From Tolypothrix campylonemoides VB511288 (GTDB taxonomy: Bacteria > Cyanobacteriota > Cyanobacteriia > Cyanobacteriales > Nostocaceae): 64,000 nucleotides of DNA. Shown here piece after piece: positions 1 through 9,119 of this stretch. The position numbers were made by a program, and so were the translations under genes. Within the stretch, counting starts at the first letter, position 1. Each line of letters begins with the position of its first letter. Below the pieces are notes generated by a model. It had not been told where the DNA came from and searched no databases. It saw nothing but the letters and a program-made list of their open reading frames with translations. The stretch is taken from the NCBI GenBank assembly GCA_000828075.3, contig JXCB02000006.1:2534-66533 (forward strand), written 5' to 3'.

Positions 1-100
1 TCGCCTGTTTTATTAGTTGTTCTAGTTGCTCATACTTTACACCTAATAATCGCTGCGTTTCTTGGGGGTTGTTTTGAATATAACTTAATATGTCACTCAT
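1..100 (-). CDS. Transposase N-terminus, cut by window edge
   Basis: The first 100 bases, read on the minus strand from an ATG at 98-100, give 33 codons without a stop and run off the window. The peptide begins MSDILSYIQNNPQETQRLLG and continues as a helical segment. I recognise this as the start of a common cyanobacterial DDE transposase group (IS5-like, with an N-terminal helix-turn-helix). The catalytic part is outside the window, so family and integrity cannot be checked. A terminal-type motif at 395-410 could mark the outer end of the same element, which would leave about 300 bp of non-coding DNA ahead of the gene. Confidence 0.6.
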   Translation of the reverse strand, partial: MSDILSYIQNNPQETQRLLGVKYEQLEQLIKQA

Positions 101-105
101 GTTTC

Positions 106-139
106 GTGGTAAAAAAGGCAGTTTTTCCTCTTTTACCAC
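106..139. repeat. Hairpin upstream of the edge transposase
   Basis: Arms 106-118 and 127-139 are complementary at 12 of 13 positions (gtggtaaaaaagg / cctcttttaccac), with an 8-base spacer. It lies just ahead of the transposase start codon and may be a subterminal structure of the element or a transcriptional stop. Function is inferred only from position. Confidence 0.45.
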
Positions 140-293
140 AAAATGGTTCTATTTTGGAGATGTCTATTGTGAAGCGACATAGTCTTTAATTTATTAAACA
201 GCTTTTATAAACCTATAAATTAAATAAACTCGCAACTATCCCACCTGACAAACAAAAGGGAAAGGGGTGTAAATTCTTCATGCATATTTGAGG

Positions 294-330
294 GGGAGAA
301 AGCGCTTGCCGACGGCAAGCGCTTTCTCCC
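294..330. repeat. Perfect 17-bp stem, 3-nt loop palindrome
   Basis: Bases 294-310 and 314-330 are exact reverse complements (gggagaaagcgcttgcc), separated by gac. The stem is GC-rich but is not followed by a run of T, so a simple intrinsic terminator is less likely than a REP-like dispersed palindrome. Confidence 0.8.
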
Positions 331-334
331 TCCT

Positions 335-353
335 TGCAATGATTATCATTATT
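335..353. promoter_or_regulatory. Candidate Fur box
   Basis: The core aatgat-t-atcatt (338-350) is a perfect 6-1-6 inverted repeat. The 19-mer at 335-353 agrees with the classical Fur consensus (GATAATGATAATCATTATC) at 14 of 19 positions by my manual comparison. It lies about 85-100 bp upstream of the 98-aa gene at 436. Binding by a cyanobacterial Fur is an inference; AT-rich DNA can produce such matches by chance. Confidence 0.4.
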
Positions 354-394
354 GTTTAGGAACTATCTCTTGAGTTTTTTTGATTAATTTATTC

Positions 395-410
395 TTTGGA
401 AGTCCCTTAA
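395..410. repeat. Terminal-type motif shared with element at 12726
   Basis: The 16 bases tttggaagtcccttaa occur identically at 12887-12902, where they form one end of a 178-bp inverted-repeat element. Here they may be the outer end of the insertion sequence whose transposase is cut at position 1, or a solo end left by a miniature element. Confidence 0.55.
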
Positions 411-435
411 GATACGGGTACCGATATATCGGTTA

Positions 436-732
436 ATGAGTGGTGGTAAATTTATGTCACAAAAAGAACATGATGCCATGATTGCAAGCGAAACCCACCA
501 CATACCCGGTGCTGGTGTTACGCCAGAACTTTATTACCAAACTTTGGAGCCTCTGGGCTTCATAGTGAAAGTATATCCTCACAACCATACAGTTGGAGCG
601 GAAGTCTTACAAGGCATTTATGGTCGATCACACATGAAGTATCGTCGTTTCAGGCAATGGTTGTCTGGTATTAATCCCAATTCACCAGAAGCAGCATTAT
701 CTCTCATGTGTGTTGCCAGACGCAATGCCTAA
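436..732 (+). CDS. Hypothetical protein, 98 aa (or 92 aa)
   Basis: I do not recognise this family. The product is a soluble, histidine-rich small protein (THHIPGAG near residues 21-28, HNHTVG near 49-54) with a basic C-terminal half (HMKYRRFRQW) and no signal peptide or membrane segment. Two in-frame ATGs are possible, at 436 and 454; the gagtggtgg preceding the second could serve as a weak ribosome site, so the shorter form starting MSQKEHD is plausible. It converges on sfsA with only 3 bp between stop codons. A Fur-box-like palindrome lies upstream at 335-353; if that is real, a metal-related role would fit the histidines, but this is speculative. Confidence 0.6.
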   Translation: MSGGKFMSQKEHDAMIASETHHIPGAGVTPELYYQTLEPLGFIVKVYPHNHTVGAEVLQGIYGRSHMKYRRFRQWLSGINPNSPEAALSLMCVARRNA

Positions 733-735
733 AGC

Positions 736-1521
736 TCAAAACTTGCATTCTGCCAAACCTAAATAACGCACACCTTCTGGGTTAACTTCAAAACGGCAAG
801 GTAAAACTTCTAAACCAAGGTCAATGCCAGACCTCAACAGTTTACCATAGGCAGGGTCAGCACTATCGCCAGGAGCAAACTCAGTGCAATCACCTCGATT
901 TATAAAGTAAAGCATGACCGCACGATTGTCGGGCAGGAGTGCTGTCAGTTCCCGCAAATGCTTTTGTCCTCGTGTTGTTTCCGTGTCTGGAAATAGTGCT
1001 AACCTACCTTGCACCCAGGTTGTATTTTTTACTTCCAGATATATATGACGGCTATTTTCAGTCAAAACTAATTTACCACTTTTTAGGAACAAATCGCTAG
1101 ATGGGATGTTGAAGTTTGTATGTGGAAATAACAAAAAGTCCACCCGACTTGATTTATTTTCCCCGTAGGAAACTTCAGTGCGAATTTGGCTATATCCCAA
1201 TTCTGGAAAAAGGTATTTTTCTAAAGCTAGTTTGATGATCTTATTAGGTAAATTAGTATTTATACCTACCCAAGTGGGTTCATTATCGTGTACCTGAATC
1301 ATTTCCCAGGTATAGGGAAGTTTGCGGTTAGGATTATCACTGTAAGACAGCTGCACTGCACTACCAGGAGTACAAAGTCCTGTCATTGGTCCTGTGTTGG
1401 GGCAGTGCGCTGTTACAATTTCCCCAGAAGCGAGTTCAATATCGGCAAAAAATCGCTTGTAGCGTCTCAGGAGGACGCCAGGATACAGGTTTGGGTAGCG
1501 GTAAAGGTAGTCATTCGTCAT
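736..1521 (-). CDS. sfsA: SfsA family nuclease / sugar fermentation stimulation protein
   Basis: The 261-aa product has the SfsA layout: an N-terminal OB-like part (YPGVLLRRYKRFFADIEL near residues 13-30, then the conserved AHCPNTGPMTGLC near 38-50) followed by a PD-(D/E)XK-like core with SRVDFLL and YLEVKNTTW, whose D and E-x-K pattern fits the nuclease site. SfsA was first linked to maltose metabolism in E. coli and is now treated as a nucleic-acid-binding nuclease. It is slightly longer than the usual 235-245 aa because of extra N-terminal residues. It is a single gene, convergent with the 98-aa gene and divergent from the TPR gene, so it probably has its own promoter near 1530-1600. Confidence 0.9.
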   Translation of the reverse strand: MTNDYLYRYPNLYPGVLLRRYKRFFADIELASGEIVTAHCPNTGPMTGLCTPGSAVQLSYSDNPNRKLPYTWEMIQVHDNEPTWVGINTNLPNKIIKLALEKYLFPELGYSQIRTEVSYGENKSSRVDFLLFPHTNFNIPSSDLFLKSGKLVLTENSRHIYLEVKNTTWVQGRLALFPDTETTRGQKHLRELTALLPDNRAVMLYFINRGDCTEFAPGDSADPAYGKLLRSGIDLGLEVLPCRFEVNPEGVRYLGLAECKF

Positions 1522-1639
1522 TTAGTCATTTTTATGAACAATTTGAAATGAGTCAACTCAAGGCTGAAGTATGAAGTGTAAAGTATGAAGTATTTCCCCC
1601 TTCAACCTTTATCCTGACTTGCTCCTGCAAATAAATGCC

Positions 1640-2908
1640 ATGAATAATGAATTTTACAATAAAGGATTGGAAAGAGCTAAGCAAAAAGACTATGCTGGAG
1701 CCATTGAAGAATTTACCCGTGCTTTGCAGCTAGCACCTTACTTTGCCCAAGCTTACTATCAACGGGGTTTAGCATACTATGATTTAGGAGAAATACTCAA
1801 TGCTGTTTCTGACTTCACAGAAGCGCTGAAGCTAGAACCCCAAAGTGTGGAAGCTTATTACTGTCGCGCTTTAGCACGAGTGGCGCTGAAAAATCTGCCA
1901 GGGGCGCTTGCAGATGTGGAACAGGTGATTCGTCTCAATGTAAATTATGCGGCGGCTTATAATTTACGGGGGACAGTGTGCCGTAAACAAGGGTATATTC
2001 AAGATGCGATCGCCAACTTTAAAAAAGCGGCAGAATTATATTTACAGCAAAAGGACACAGAGAACTGTCGCCAGTGTCTAGAAAAGATTAAACAGATCCA
2101 ACCAAAGGAACAACCTGCTGCAATTGTGCAAGCAACTCCCACAATTGCGCCCATCAAATCTGAAAAAGAATATTTCGCGCAGTTACTGGAAAAAGCAGAA
2201 AAGGGAGACACCCGCGAGGCGATGGAGGATTTAAACTGGGCGTTGCAAGTTGATCCACAAGATGCACAAGCATACTGCTGTCGAGGGGTGGTGCGTTGCA
2301 AACAGGGAAATTATCGGGAGGCTATCTCAGACTTTAACCAAGCACTGCGACTAAATTTTGATGATGCGATAGTTTACCGTAACCGAGGAAAAGCGCGTTC
2401 TCATCTAGGAGATCATACTGGGGCGATCGCTGATTTCAACTCTGCACTCCAGATGCAACCCCAAGACGCGATGCTGTACATTGCTAGAGGGAATGCCTAT
2501 CGGGTTATGGGGAATTATCTTGGTGCAATTAACGACTATACTCAAGCACTGCAAATAAATCCCGATGATGCAACAGCTTACTACAATCGTGGCATTGCCT
2601 ACACTTGCTTAGAAGAAATGGAACGCGCTGTTCAAGATTATCAGCGTGCAGCAAGTATCTTTTGTGAAAAAGAAGACTGGGGAAATTACCAACAAGTCTT
2701 AGAGAGCCTAAACAAAATCAACTCCCCTAGCTCTAACTCAACAAACGCCAGGTATAAGTTACTACGACAACGCCTGTTGAGACTGGTTGGAGGATATTGG
2801 GAAATAGCCCAAAGATTGATTGATCAGGCGAAGTACGACTATCCAGGAATGTCAGAGGAATGGTATTTGCAAAAAGTGATTGGTGATTGGGAACGCGATA
2901 GAGGATAG
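1640..2908 (+). CDS. Tetratricopeptide repeat protein
   Basis: From the ATG at 1640 the product is about 422 aa; an upstream TTG at 1619 would add 7 residues but the peptide MNNEFYNKGLERAKQKDY is the natural TPR start. Two blocks of TPRs are visible, residues ~1-145 and ~185-350, with the hallmark pattern A-YYxRGxAY-x-LG-x-A-xxDFxxAL-x-LxP. A proline/alanine linker (QPAAIVQATPTIAPIK) separates them. The C-terminal 50 residues (LRLVGGYWEIAQRLIDQAKY) form a helical segment that I believe recurs at the ends of other cyanobacterial proteins. No signal peptide is seen, so it is probably cytosolic and acts as a protein-interaction scaffold. The partner cannot be told from context. Confidence 0.88.
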   Translation: MNNEFYNKGLERAKQKDYAGAIEEFTRALQLAPYFAQAYYQRGLAYYDLGEILNAVSDFTEALKLEPQSVEAYYCRALARVALKNLPGALADVEQVIRLNVNYAAAYNLRGTVCRKQGYIQDAIANFKKAAELYLQQKDTENCRQCLEKIKQIQPKEQPAAIVQATPTIAPIKSEKEYFAQLLEKAEKGDTREAMEDLNWALQVDPQDAQAYCCRGVVRCKQGNYREAISDFNQALRLNFDDAIVYRNRGKARSHLGDHTGAIADFNSALQMQPQDAMLYIARGNAYRVMGNYLGAINDYTQALQINPDDATAYYNRGIAYTCLEEMERAVQDYQRAASIFCEKEDWGNYQQVLESLNKINSPSSNSTNARYKLLRQRLLRLVGGYWEIAQRLIDQAKYDYPGMSEEWYLQKVIGDWERDRG

Positions 2909-2929
2909 ATAAGGTTTAGTGATGCGATG

Positions 2930-3116
2930 ATTCCTATATCAACTGCAATATTCGCCGCTATGCCGATAATACCCCATCACCAGAATTTCAGGAAGTGCGA
3001 TGGGCAAAGCCCCGCATAATCGCGATGGCGCTTTTCTCCCGCTGAGTCCTATGCCTTCGGCACGCCTAACGGCGAACGGACACGCTACGCGAACGCGAAC
3101 GCAAAAGGAATGAATT
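2930..3116. repeat. Dispersed GC-rich palindromic repeats
   Basis: The gap before the transposase remnant holds repeat motifs such as cggcacgcctaacggcgaac and acgctacgcgaacgcgaacg. The same families recur at 4790-4810, 5060-5100, 32310-32325 and 57240-57280. No gene is seen here. The repeat reaches the start of the transposase remnant, so it may mark the truncated left side of the insertion. Confidence 0.7.
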
Positions 3117-3904
3117 ATGAATGTAACCCTACAATTACCCCCAGTTCTTAAACTTACTGATGAGCAAGAAGATAAATCCAACGAAATTACGGCTATTCCT
3201 GCATTATTAGAGTTACTAGATATCACCAACGCGATCATCACCATTGATGCAATGGGGACACAAACTGAAATTGCCAAACAAATTATTCACAAGAAAGCCG
3301 ATTATGTCCTAGCACTCAAAGCCAATCATCCCACTCTCTACTCTCAAGTCAAACAATGGTTTGAAACTGCTGTTGCAGATAATTTTTCGGGCATTGATGT
3401 TAGTTATGACAAACGGATTGAGAAAGCACATCATCGCACAGAAATTCGTGAAGTTTGGACTGTACCCGTTGCTGCGATTGGTGAGCTTTATCAACCCAAG
3501 TTATGGGCAGGTTTACAAACCCTGGTTATGGTCGTCCGCGTGCGTCATCTTTGGAACAAGACTACCCGTGAAGTTCAGTTTTATCTCACCTCTTTAAACA
3601 GTAATGCTCAACTTATCGGTCGGGCTATCCGAAAACATTGGGGCATTGAAAACCAGGCTCATTGGACTCAAGGGTTGTACCTTTGCGGAAGATGCTTGTC
3701 GCATTCGTTCTTTCCATAGTCCTAGCAATTTTGCTCTTTTACGACGCATTGCTCTCAATGCTCAAGGGCCGTGAACAAACCTACAAACGTAGTCTACGCC
3801 AAAAAATGAAGCGCACCGCTATGGACAATCATTATATGATTCAAGTTCTTAGTTGTTTCATTGACAATACATTAGATTCTTCTGATTCCTTGTGTCAAGC
3901 CTGA
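3117..3904 (+). pseudogene. ISAs1-type transposase remnant, two frameshifts
   Basis: The first open segment (3117-3719) contains the DDE-type core of ISAs1/H-repeat transposases: ITIDAMGTQTEIAKQIIHKK (first Asp), DYVLALKANHPTL, and RAIRKHWGIENQ near its end. The family continuation is found in other frames. FAEDACRIRSF followed by NFALLRRIALNAQ reads in a shifted frame at about 3683-3770, and GREQTYKRSLRQKMKRTAMD with NHYMIQVL reads in a third frame to the stop at 3902-3904. At least two indels have therefore broken the gene. The N-terminal domain is also missing because the open segment begins inside the family sequence. I consider it inactive. Confidence 0.85.
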
Positions 3905-3908
3905 TTGA

Positions 3909-4736
3909 GATGCTCTTACCCTGGCCTATCATCGCAGTCGTAAAGTTTATCAGGTAATTCGACATGATTATCAACAAATAGAAACATATCTTGATGATGT
4001 TTTCCAAAAAATACCTGTGGATAAAACCCTTAATGAAGCAGAATTACAACAATTTAAACAATACTTAAAAGACATACCGCAAAAATATTTATCATACTCG
4101 CAATTAATCCGCGACCTAGACCAATATCGCCTCACAATAGAAATTAACGCTCAAAACTACAGGCGAGAAATTAGGGATATTCAAAGCCAACTCCCAACAG
4201 AAGACATCAGCTTTCTATCCAGCTTTTTTGATGAAGATTGCCGCCTTTTCACCCAACAAATTCAAGCAGATTTAGGGTATTTTCAACATGGTGCTGCTTT
4301 ACTCGAAAAGGCGATGACAGCCATTCAGGGACGAGTGGAAATCGAACAAGCCGAGAGCGATCGCACTACCCAAAGCATTCTCCGCGATAAAGAAGAAGCT
4401 GACAAAGTGCGCGCTCGCAATTTGCAAAATACCATTGCAATGGTGGGTGTTGGCTTAGGTGCAGCAGGAATTGGTGCTAGTACCGCTGTCTACATAATTC
4501 CCGAAGAGCCAACAAAACCAATTTCGCTGCCTTTTACCTCTAACCAACTGCACCCCTTGACTCAATCACTGCTATTTAGCGTGTTTTGTGGAGTTGTGGG
4601 AGCAATCGTTGCTGGAGAACTAAGTTATTTGATTCAGAATCGAAGTGCGATTACTGGACGCATATTTAAGCTTTTCCGACCCAGTAATGAGAAGGCATCT
4701 ATGCTGAGGGCAGAGGGCAGAAGGGAAACCCCATAA
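3909..4736 (+). pseudogene. 5'-truncated membrane-associated coiled-coil protein
   Basis: The reading frame is open from 3909, directly after an in-frame TGA, and starts in mid-protein (DALTLAYHRSRKVYQVIRHD) with no ATG; the first possible start is GTG at 4017, giving 239 aa. The abrupt beginning 5 bp after the transposase remnant suggests the IS insertion removed the 5' part. What remains is a long acidic/basic helical region (likely coiled coil), then two hydrophobic segments (IAMVGVGLGAAGIGAST at about residues 141-157 and LLFSVFCGVVGAIVAGELSY at about 185-205) and a short basic tail. I do not recognise a named family; the shape recalls CorA-like or other two-helix membrane proteins. A shortened product from the GTG could still be made. 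Confidence 0.6.
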
Positions 4737-5157
4737 ATAAATTGAGGGGTTTCAAACAAGGACGCCTTTTTTCTCGCGCTTTGCGTCTCGTTCGCGCAGC
4801 GTGCCGTAGGCATAAAAAATCCTTTTACTCTTTTCATAAATAAATTTAGGGGCTTTAAACCCGCTCTTGCTGAGGGCAAAATATAGTTTCTTCCTTCAGC
4901 ATAGCTGCCTCCTGCCCTCTGCCTTTCTTCGGTAACCAGACAGCAGTATTGCCTGGGAGTCAACAAACTTTGCCACAAGGGGGAAAACACACCAGCTAAA
5001 GGATTTTAAAGGTGAGAAGGGATGCGATCGCCTATGGCGGGCACTTCGTGCCAATGCCCTTTGGGCACGCTACGCGAACGCGCAGAGCGCAGTGCCCAAG
5101 GGGCGATCGCTTGCAGCAAGTCGTTTGGAATTTGCTCTGTTGTAAAATCTCCATCAA
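4737..5157. repeat. Repeat-rich intergenic region
   Basis: Several dispersed repeats are packed here and no gene is seen. Two near-copies of aaataaattgaggggtttca occur around 4735 and 4840. GC-rich stretches with cgttcgcgcagcgtgccgta and gggcacgctacgcgaacgc occur around 4785 and 5065, and gcgatcgc octamers at 5025-5032 and 5103-5110. The end of this region precedes hicA, and its promoter must lie within the last 100 bp. Confidence 0.65.
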
Positions 5158-5376
5158 ATGCCAAAGAAAATTCGAGAACTAAAGCAAATGCTTCGCCAAG
5201 CTGGTTTTACGGAACTCCCAGGAAAAGGGAGTCACACTAACTGGATACATCCCCTGTACACCGGAAAACTTACAATTTCTGGTAAAGATGGGGCAGATGC
5301 TAAACGCTACCAAGAAAAGGATGTACAACAAGCTATTGAAGAAGTAGAGGGTCAGTCAAAAAATGACGAAGCTTAA
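5158..5376 (+). CDS. hicA: HicA family mRNA interferase toxin
   Basis: The 72-aa product is a typical HicA/YcfA double-stranded-RNA-binding-like fold: KIRELKQMLRQAGF followed by the active-site motif GKGSHTNW, where the histidine (about residue 24) is the catalytic residue of the family, and a C-terminal helix. HicA cleaves mRNA to arrest growth unless bound by HicB. The gene overlaps the downstream hicB by 14 bp, so the two are translationally coupled in the toxin-first order. All key residues look intact. Confidence 0.88.
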   Translation: MPKKIRELKQMLRQAGFTELPGKGSHTNWIHPLYTGKLTISGKDGADAKRYQEKDVQQAIEEVEGQSKNDEA

Positions 5377-5581
5377 ATATCAAATGATTATTCAGTGGTC
5401 AGAGGAAGACAACTGTTTCTTAGTAGGTTTCCCTGACTTTCCCGGACAACACTGGCGGACTCACGGAGAGACTTACGAGGAAGCAGTTGCAAATGGAATT
5501 GAAGCATTGGAGTCGCTAGTAATGGCTTATCAAGCCACAGGTGAAGCGCTTCCAGAACCAACTGTTAATAAAGCAGCATAA
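5363..5581 (+). CDS. hicB: HicB family antitoxin
   Basis: The 72-aa product has the partially degraded RNase-H-like fold of HicB: YQMIIQWSEEDNCFLVGFPD, then GETYEEAVANGIEALESLV. It lacks an obvious C-terminal DNA-binding domain, so autoregulation may be weak or may need another protein. It neutralises the HicA encoded just upstream. The start codon ATG at 5363 lies inside hicA. Confidence 0.88.
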   Translation: MTKLKYQMIIQWSEEDNCFLVGFPDFPGQHWRTHGETYEEAVANGIEALESLVMAYQATGEALPEPTVNKAA

Positions 5582-5812
5582 TTTTGGCGTTCACGGGGAC
5601 TAGGGACTGGTGAGTCCAGCGCCGTGCGGGGGTTCCCCCCGTTGAGGCGACTGGCGAACCCGAAGGGGGACTGGGGACTGGGAGGAATTGAGGACGAGGA
5701 TTGCAACAGTCCGCTTTATTCGGTGAGATTGGGATAAGGATTTGGGATTTGCGGGTAAGCCCCAATCCCTAATCCCCAATCCCCACGACGACATTTAATC
5801 TGTTAATCGACA
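5582..5812. repeat. Dispersed repeats between hicB and mutS
   Basis: The gap holds palindromic and tandem motifs such as gggggttccccccgttgagg and the widespread ccccaatccctaatccccaa family, also seen near 33205, 36340 and 61185. These are typical filamentous-cyanobacterial intergenic repeats. The 3' ends of hicB and mutS both face this region. Confidence 0.7.
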
Positions 5813-8515
5813 TCACGATTCCAGGTTTTGCAAACCAACTGCAATCTTGCTGTGCTTTTCAATTTGTCCCATCACTTGTTTTGCCCGTGCAATCACAACT
5901 TTGGGTAAACCCGCCAACCTTCCCGCTTCAATTCCGTAGGACTTATCAGCGCCTCCTGGTTGGACTTGGTGCAAAAAGATAATTTGGTCGGGTAACTCCT
6001 TCACCGTCACTTGGTAATTAGCAACATTTGGCAACAGCGAAGCCAATTCATTCAACTCATGGTAGTGCGTGGCAAAAATCGTTCGCGCCCGAATTTCCGT
6101 TGCGATGTACTCCGCTACCGCCCAAGCAATAGAAAGACCATCAAAAGTTGCTGTCCCTCTGCCAATTTCATCTAATAACACCAGCGATCGCGACGTTGCA
6201 TGATTGAGAATATTCGCCGTCTCATTCATCTCCACCATAAAAGTAGATTGACCCGTCGCCAAGTCATCGACTGCACCCACACGCGTAAAAATGCGATCGC
6301 ACACTCCCAACTTAGCAGATCGCGCAGGCACAAAACTACCAATTTGCGCTATCAGCTGAATTAACCCCACCTGACGCAAATAACAACTCTTACCACTCGC
6401 ATTTGGACCAGTGAGGATGATCAGGTCGGGATGGGGGGAGTGAGAGAGTGAGGGAGTGAGAGAAGTTTCCCTCCCTTTTTCCCTCTCTCTCTCCCTCCCT
6501 CCTGTTTCCCCTTTTCTCCTTCTTCCCTTCTCCTCTTCCTCCTCTGCGTTCTCTGCGCCTCTGCGGTTCATTTCCTCTGCTCCCAACTGTGTACAATTCG
6601 GCACAAAGAAACCCGCAGGTAAAGACTGTTCCACCACTGGATGACGCCCATCCACAATCGTAATTTCTCGCCCTTCCACCATTTCTGGACGACAGTAACC
6701 TTGATGAACCGCTAACTCTGCCAAACCACACAACACATCTGCCGCCGCCACGGCACGAGAGATATTGCGAATCACCTCCGCTTGTGAACCCATTTCTTCG
6801 CGCAACGCCACAAAAATCTCATATTCCAACTGATTCAAATCATCTCGCGCCGTCAGAATCCGCGCTTCCCGTTCCTTCAACTCCGGTGTGATGTAGCGCT
6901 CTTCATTGACCAACGTTTGCTTGCGTATATAATTAGACGGCACTTGGTCTGCCTTCGCACGGGAAATACTGATGTAATAACCAAAAGTTTTGTTAAATCC
7001 CACCTTCAACGTCGGAATTCCCGTCCTTGCTCTTTCGTCAACTTCCAAGTTGGCAATCCATTTCTGGTCGTCTTCGACAGTGGCACGTCTCTCGTCCAAC
7101 TGAACATGAACTCCAGGACGAATCAACCCGCCTTCTTTGATATGTATCGGTGGCGATTCTACGAGATGACCGCGAATTTGCTGTGCCAACTCTTCTAAAA
7201 CAGGCGGTACTTTCTGTAATGCTTTCAGGAAGGGTGAACGAGCATCAGCCACCAAGCGAGATAATTCCGGTAAACGAGATAGGGAATCTGCCAAAGCAAG
7301 TAAATCCCTTGCATTAGCAGTACCAGAACCAGCGCGTCCGGTAAGCCGATCTAAATCATAAATTTGACGTAATAACTGCCGTAGTTCTTGACGGAGAGTT
7401 GTATTTTCTACCAATTCTTGAATAGTGTCTTGCCGTGTCCGAATACCTTTAATATCAAGTAGGGGTTGCAACAACCACCGCCGTAAAGCACGACTACCCA
7501 TCGCCGTACTGGTTTTATCCAAAGCCCAAAGAAGGGAACCGTGAAAAGTGCCATCACGCACAGTTTGTGTAATTTCCAGGTTGCGGCGAGTTTGATGGTC
7601 AACAATTAAAAAGTCAGTGAGGGTATAGGTGCGTAGCGGCTGTAGGGGGATAGCGTTTTCTTTTTGCGTATCTTCTAAATATTCCAGCAACCCACCTGCG
7701 GCGCGAACGGCTAAGGGGAGATGTTCGCAGCCCAATCCTTCGAGTGAGCGCACTTTAAATTTTTGCAACAATTTTGCCCGAGATTCTCCTGAAGAGAACG
7801 GAATTTGCGATCGCAACGAATAACAAAAAGATGGTGGCAAACATTGGGGTAGATGTTCTGATTTTTCTCCTGGACGCAGTAAACTGCCCAAGTCTGGTGC
7901 GTTGGTCGGAATAAGCACCTCCGCAGGCTGCAAGCGCATAAGTTCCTGTGTCAAATGCTCTAAATTGCTACCTTGCGTGGTGAGGAATTCACCAGTGGAA
8001 ATATCTGCATAAGCCAAACCCCAATGCTCCCCAGCGATGACCACAGCCGCCAGGTAATTATTGCGACTTGACTTGAGCATTCCCTCCTCTAGCAAAGTCC
8101 CAGGGGTCAGGATGCGCGTGATTTCCCGCCGCACCAACCTCCCAGCAGCTTCCGCAGCATCTTCCACTTGGTCGCAAATGACAACAGCATATCCTTTTTC
8201 TACCAGCTGCGTCGCGTGGCGTTCCCAGGCGTGGTGCGGTACACCACTCATCGCTACCCGTCCGACTTCCCCTACCGACTTGCTGGTGAGGGAGAGTTCT
8301 AATTCCTGCGCCAAAGTCACAGCATCTTCAAAGTAACATTCAAAGAAATCTCCCACTCGATACAGCAGCATCGCATGAGGATACTTATCCTTCGTCTCAA
8401 CATAGTGCTGAAACATTTGAGTCAGCTTACTGCGATCCACCAATCGAGTGTCAGTGTGCGGCGCAGTCGGGTTATTGGGCTGGGATGTTTGGGATGCAGA
8501 GTAAGAAGCGGTCAT
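5813..8515 (-). CDS. mutS: DNA mismatch repair protein MutS, with in-frame repeat insertion
   Basis: A 900-aa MutS that starts mismatch repair by recognising mispaired bases. The mismatch-binding domain carries the phenylalanine motif in [12 protein letters not shown] (residues ~55-66). Core and clamp domains follow, and the C-terminal ABC-type ATPase has Walker [12 protein letters not shown], Walker [18 protein letters not shown] and the ATHYHEL segment. Just before Walker A, residues ~644-695 are a low-complexity insert rich in E, R and G ending in SLTPSLSHS; it is encoded by dispersed repeats (6430-6585) and is not part of the family. The insert stays in frame and is placed in a surface loop between the clamp and ATPase parts, so function may be kept. 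The gene stands alone, transcribed away from the PIN/ATPase unit. Confidence 0.95.
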   Translation of the reverse strand: MTASYSASQTSQPNNPTAPHTDTRLVDRSKLTQMFQHYVETKDKYPHAMLLYRVGDFFECYFEDAVTLAQELELSLTSKSVGEVGRVAMSGVPHHAWERHATQLVEKGYAVVICDQVEDAAEAAGRLVRREITRILTPGTLLEEGMLKSSRNNYLAAVVIAGEHWGLAYADISTGEFLTTQGSNLEHLTQELMRLQPAEVLIPTNAPDLGSLLRPGEKSEHLPQCLPPSFCYSLRSQIPFSSGESRAKLLQKFKVRSLEGLGCEHLPLAVRAAGGLLEYLEDTQKENAIPLQPLRTYTLTDFLIVDHQTRRNLEITQTVRDGTFHGSLLWALDKTSTAMGSRALRRWLLQPLLDIKGIRTRQDTIQELVENTTLRQELRQLLRQIYDLDRLTGRAGSGTANARDLLALADSLSRLPELSRLVADARSPFLKALQKVPPVLEELAQQIRGHLVESPPIHIKEGGLIRPGVHVQLDERRATVEDDQKWIANLEVDERARTGIPTLKVGFNKTFGYYISISRAKADQVPSNYIRKQTLVNEERYITPELKEREARILTARDDLNQLEYEIFVALREEMGSQAEVIRNISRAVAAADVLCGLAELAVHQGYCRPEMVEGREITIVDGRHPVVEQSLPAGFFVPNCTQLGAEEMNRRGAENAEEEEEKGRRRKGETGGREREREKGRETSLTPSLSHSPHPDLIILTGPNASGKSCYLRQVGLIQLIAQIGSFVPARSAKLGVCDRIFTRVGAVDDLATGQSTFMVEMNETANILNHATSRSLVLLDEIGRGTATFDGLSIAWAVAEYIATEIRARTIFATHYHELNELASLLPNVANYQVTVKELPDQIIFLHQVQPGGADKSYGIEAGRLAGLPKVVIARAKQVMGQIEKHSKIAVGLQNLES
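6430..6585. repeat. Repeat insertion inside mutS
   Basis: Two repeat types known from intergenic DNA lie side by side inside the mutS reading frame. One is a purine/pyrimidine tandem array (gggagtgagagagtgaggga and its pyrimidine counterpart). The other is the ctctgcgcctctgcggttca element, a close relative of which lies at about 59683-59703. The total length keeps the frame. Confidence 0.85.
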
Positions 8516-8589
8516 GGATGTCTACCAATACACATGGCAACCTGCCAATATCCGATGATAGCTTGATATCGACGATACTCTCAAATTGT

Positions 8590-9111
8590 TCAAGGTTTAT
8601 TAACTCTTCGGCTACTTCGCCTAGGAATTTGGACAGGAGTTGTTGGCTGGTATGCTTTTAACCCGTCATCACCCGTAAGAATTTCCACTTGACAACCGAT
8701 TTTGGCGTAGTATTCAGCTACAGTCTTGATAGTGGCATCACCGATAGAAATACGTTGCACTGCTAACTTAGACCATTCAGCCGCTAGCTTTTTCAAGCCT
8801 TCTACGTCCCAAAATTCCGCTTGTTCAGTGAAAGCAGCCCAAGGTGTTGTTGCGTCTGCTGCTTTCACCATCAAATCAGCTAAAGCTTGAGCCATTTCAT
8901 ATCGATTCAAATTTGCTTGTGCAATGTGATTACCAGTTTCTATGATGACGGCTAAAGGTAGCACAAAATATGCGCTGTCTTCTTCTTTTTTTAAAATTTC
9001 ATCAACTCGCTTTTTGTCCCACTTATTCTCATCCGTTCCACAGGTATCTTTGCCAGGAACCCCCAAGTAAACACACAATATCGATGTATCTATTATCAGA
9101 ACCTTCTTCAT
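8590..9111 (-). CDS. PIN-like nuclease, partner of the upstream ATPase
   Basis: The 173-aa product begins MKKVLIIDTSILCVYLG, a PIN-type first strand with the catalytic Asp at residue 8. It continues with an acidic residue in AVIIETGNHI (about residue 59), the IGDATI motif with Asp, and ILTGDDGLKAY with Asp near the C-terminus. This spacing of four acids is what the PIN metal site needs. The length exceeds VapC toxins (about 130 aa) because of an inserted helical stretch around residues 65-115. It begins 8 bp after the stop of the ATPase gene and is surely co-transcribed. Together they look like an ATPase-controlled nuclease, possibly a phage-defence pair; that role is inferred from architecture. 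Confidence 0.72.
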   Translation of the reverse strand: MKKVLIIDTSILCVYLGVPGKDTCGTDENKWDKKRVDEILKKEEDSAYFVLPLAVIIETGNHIAQANLNRYEMAQALADLMVKAADATTPWAAFTEQAEFWDVEGLKKLAAEWSKLAVQRISIGDATIKTVAEYYAKIGCQVEILTGDDGLKAYQPTTPVQIPRRSSRRVNKP

Positions 9112-9119
9112 ATTTGGCG

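Noticed and set aside
5022-5240. 72-aa frame overlapping hicA in another frame
   Set aside because: Starts in GC-rich repeats and overlaps the conserved hicA frame.
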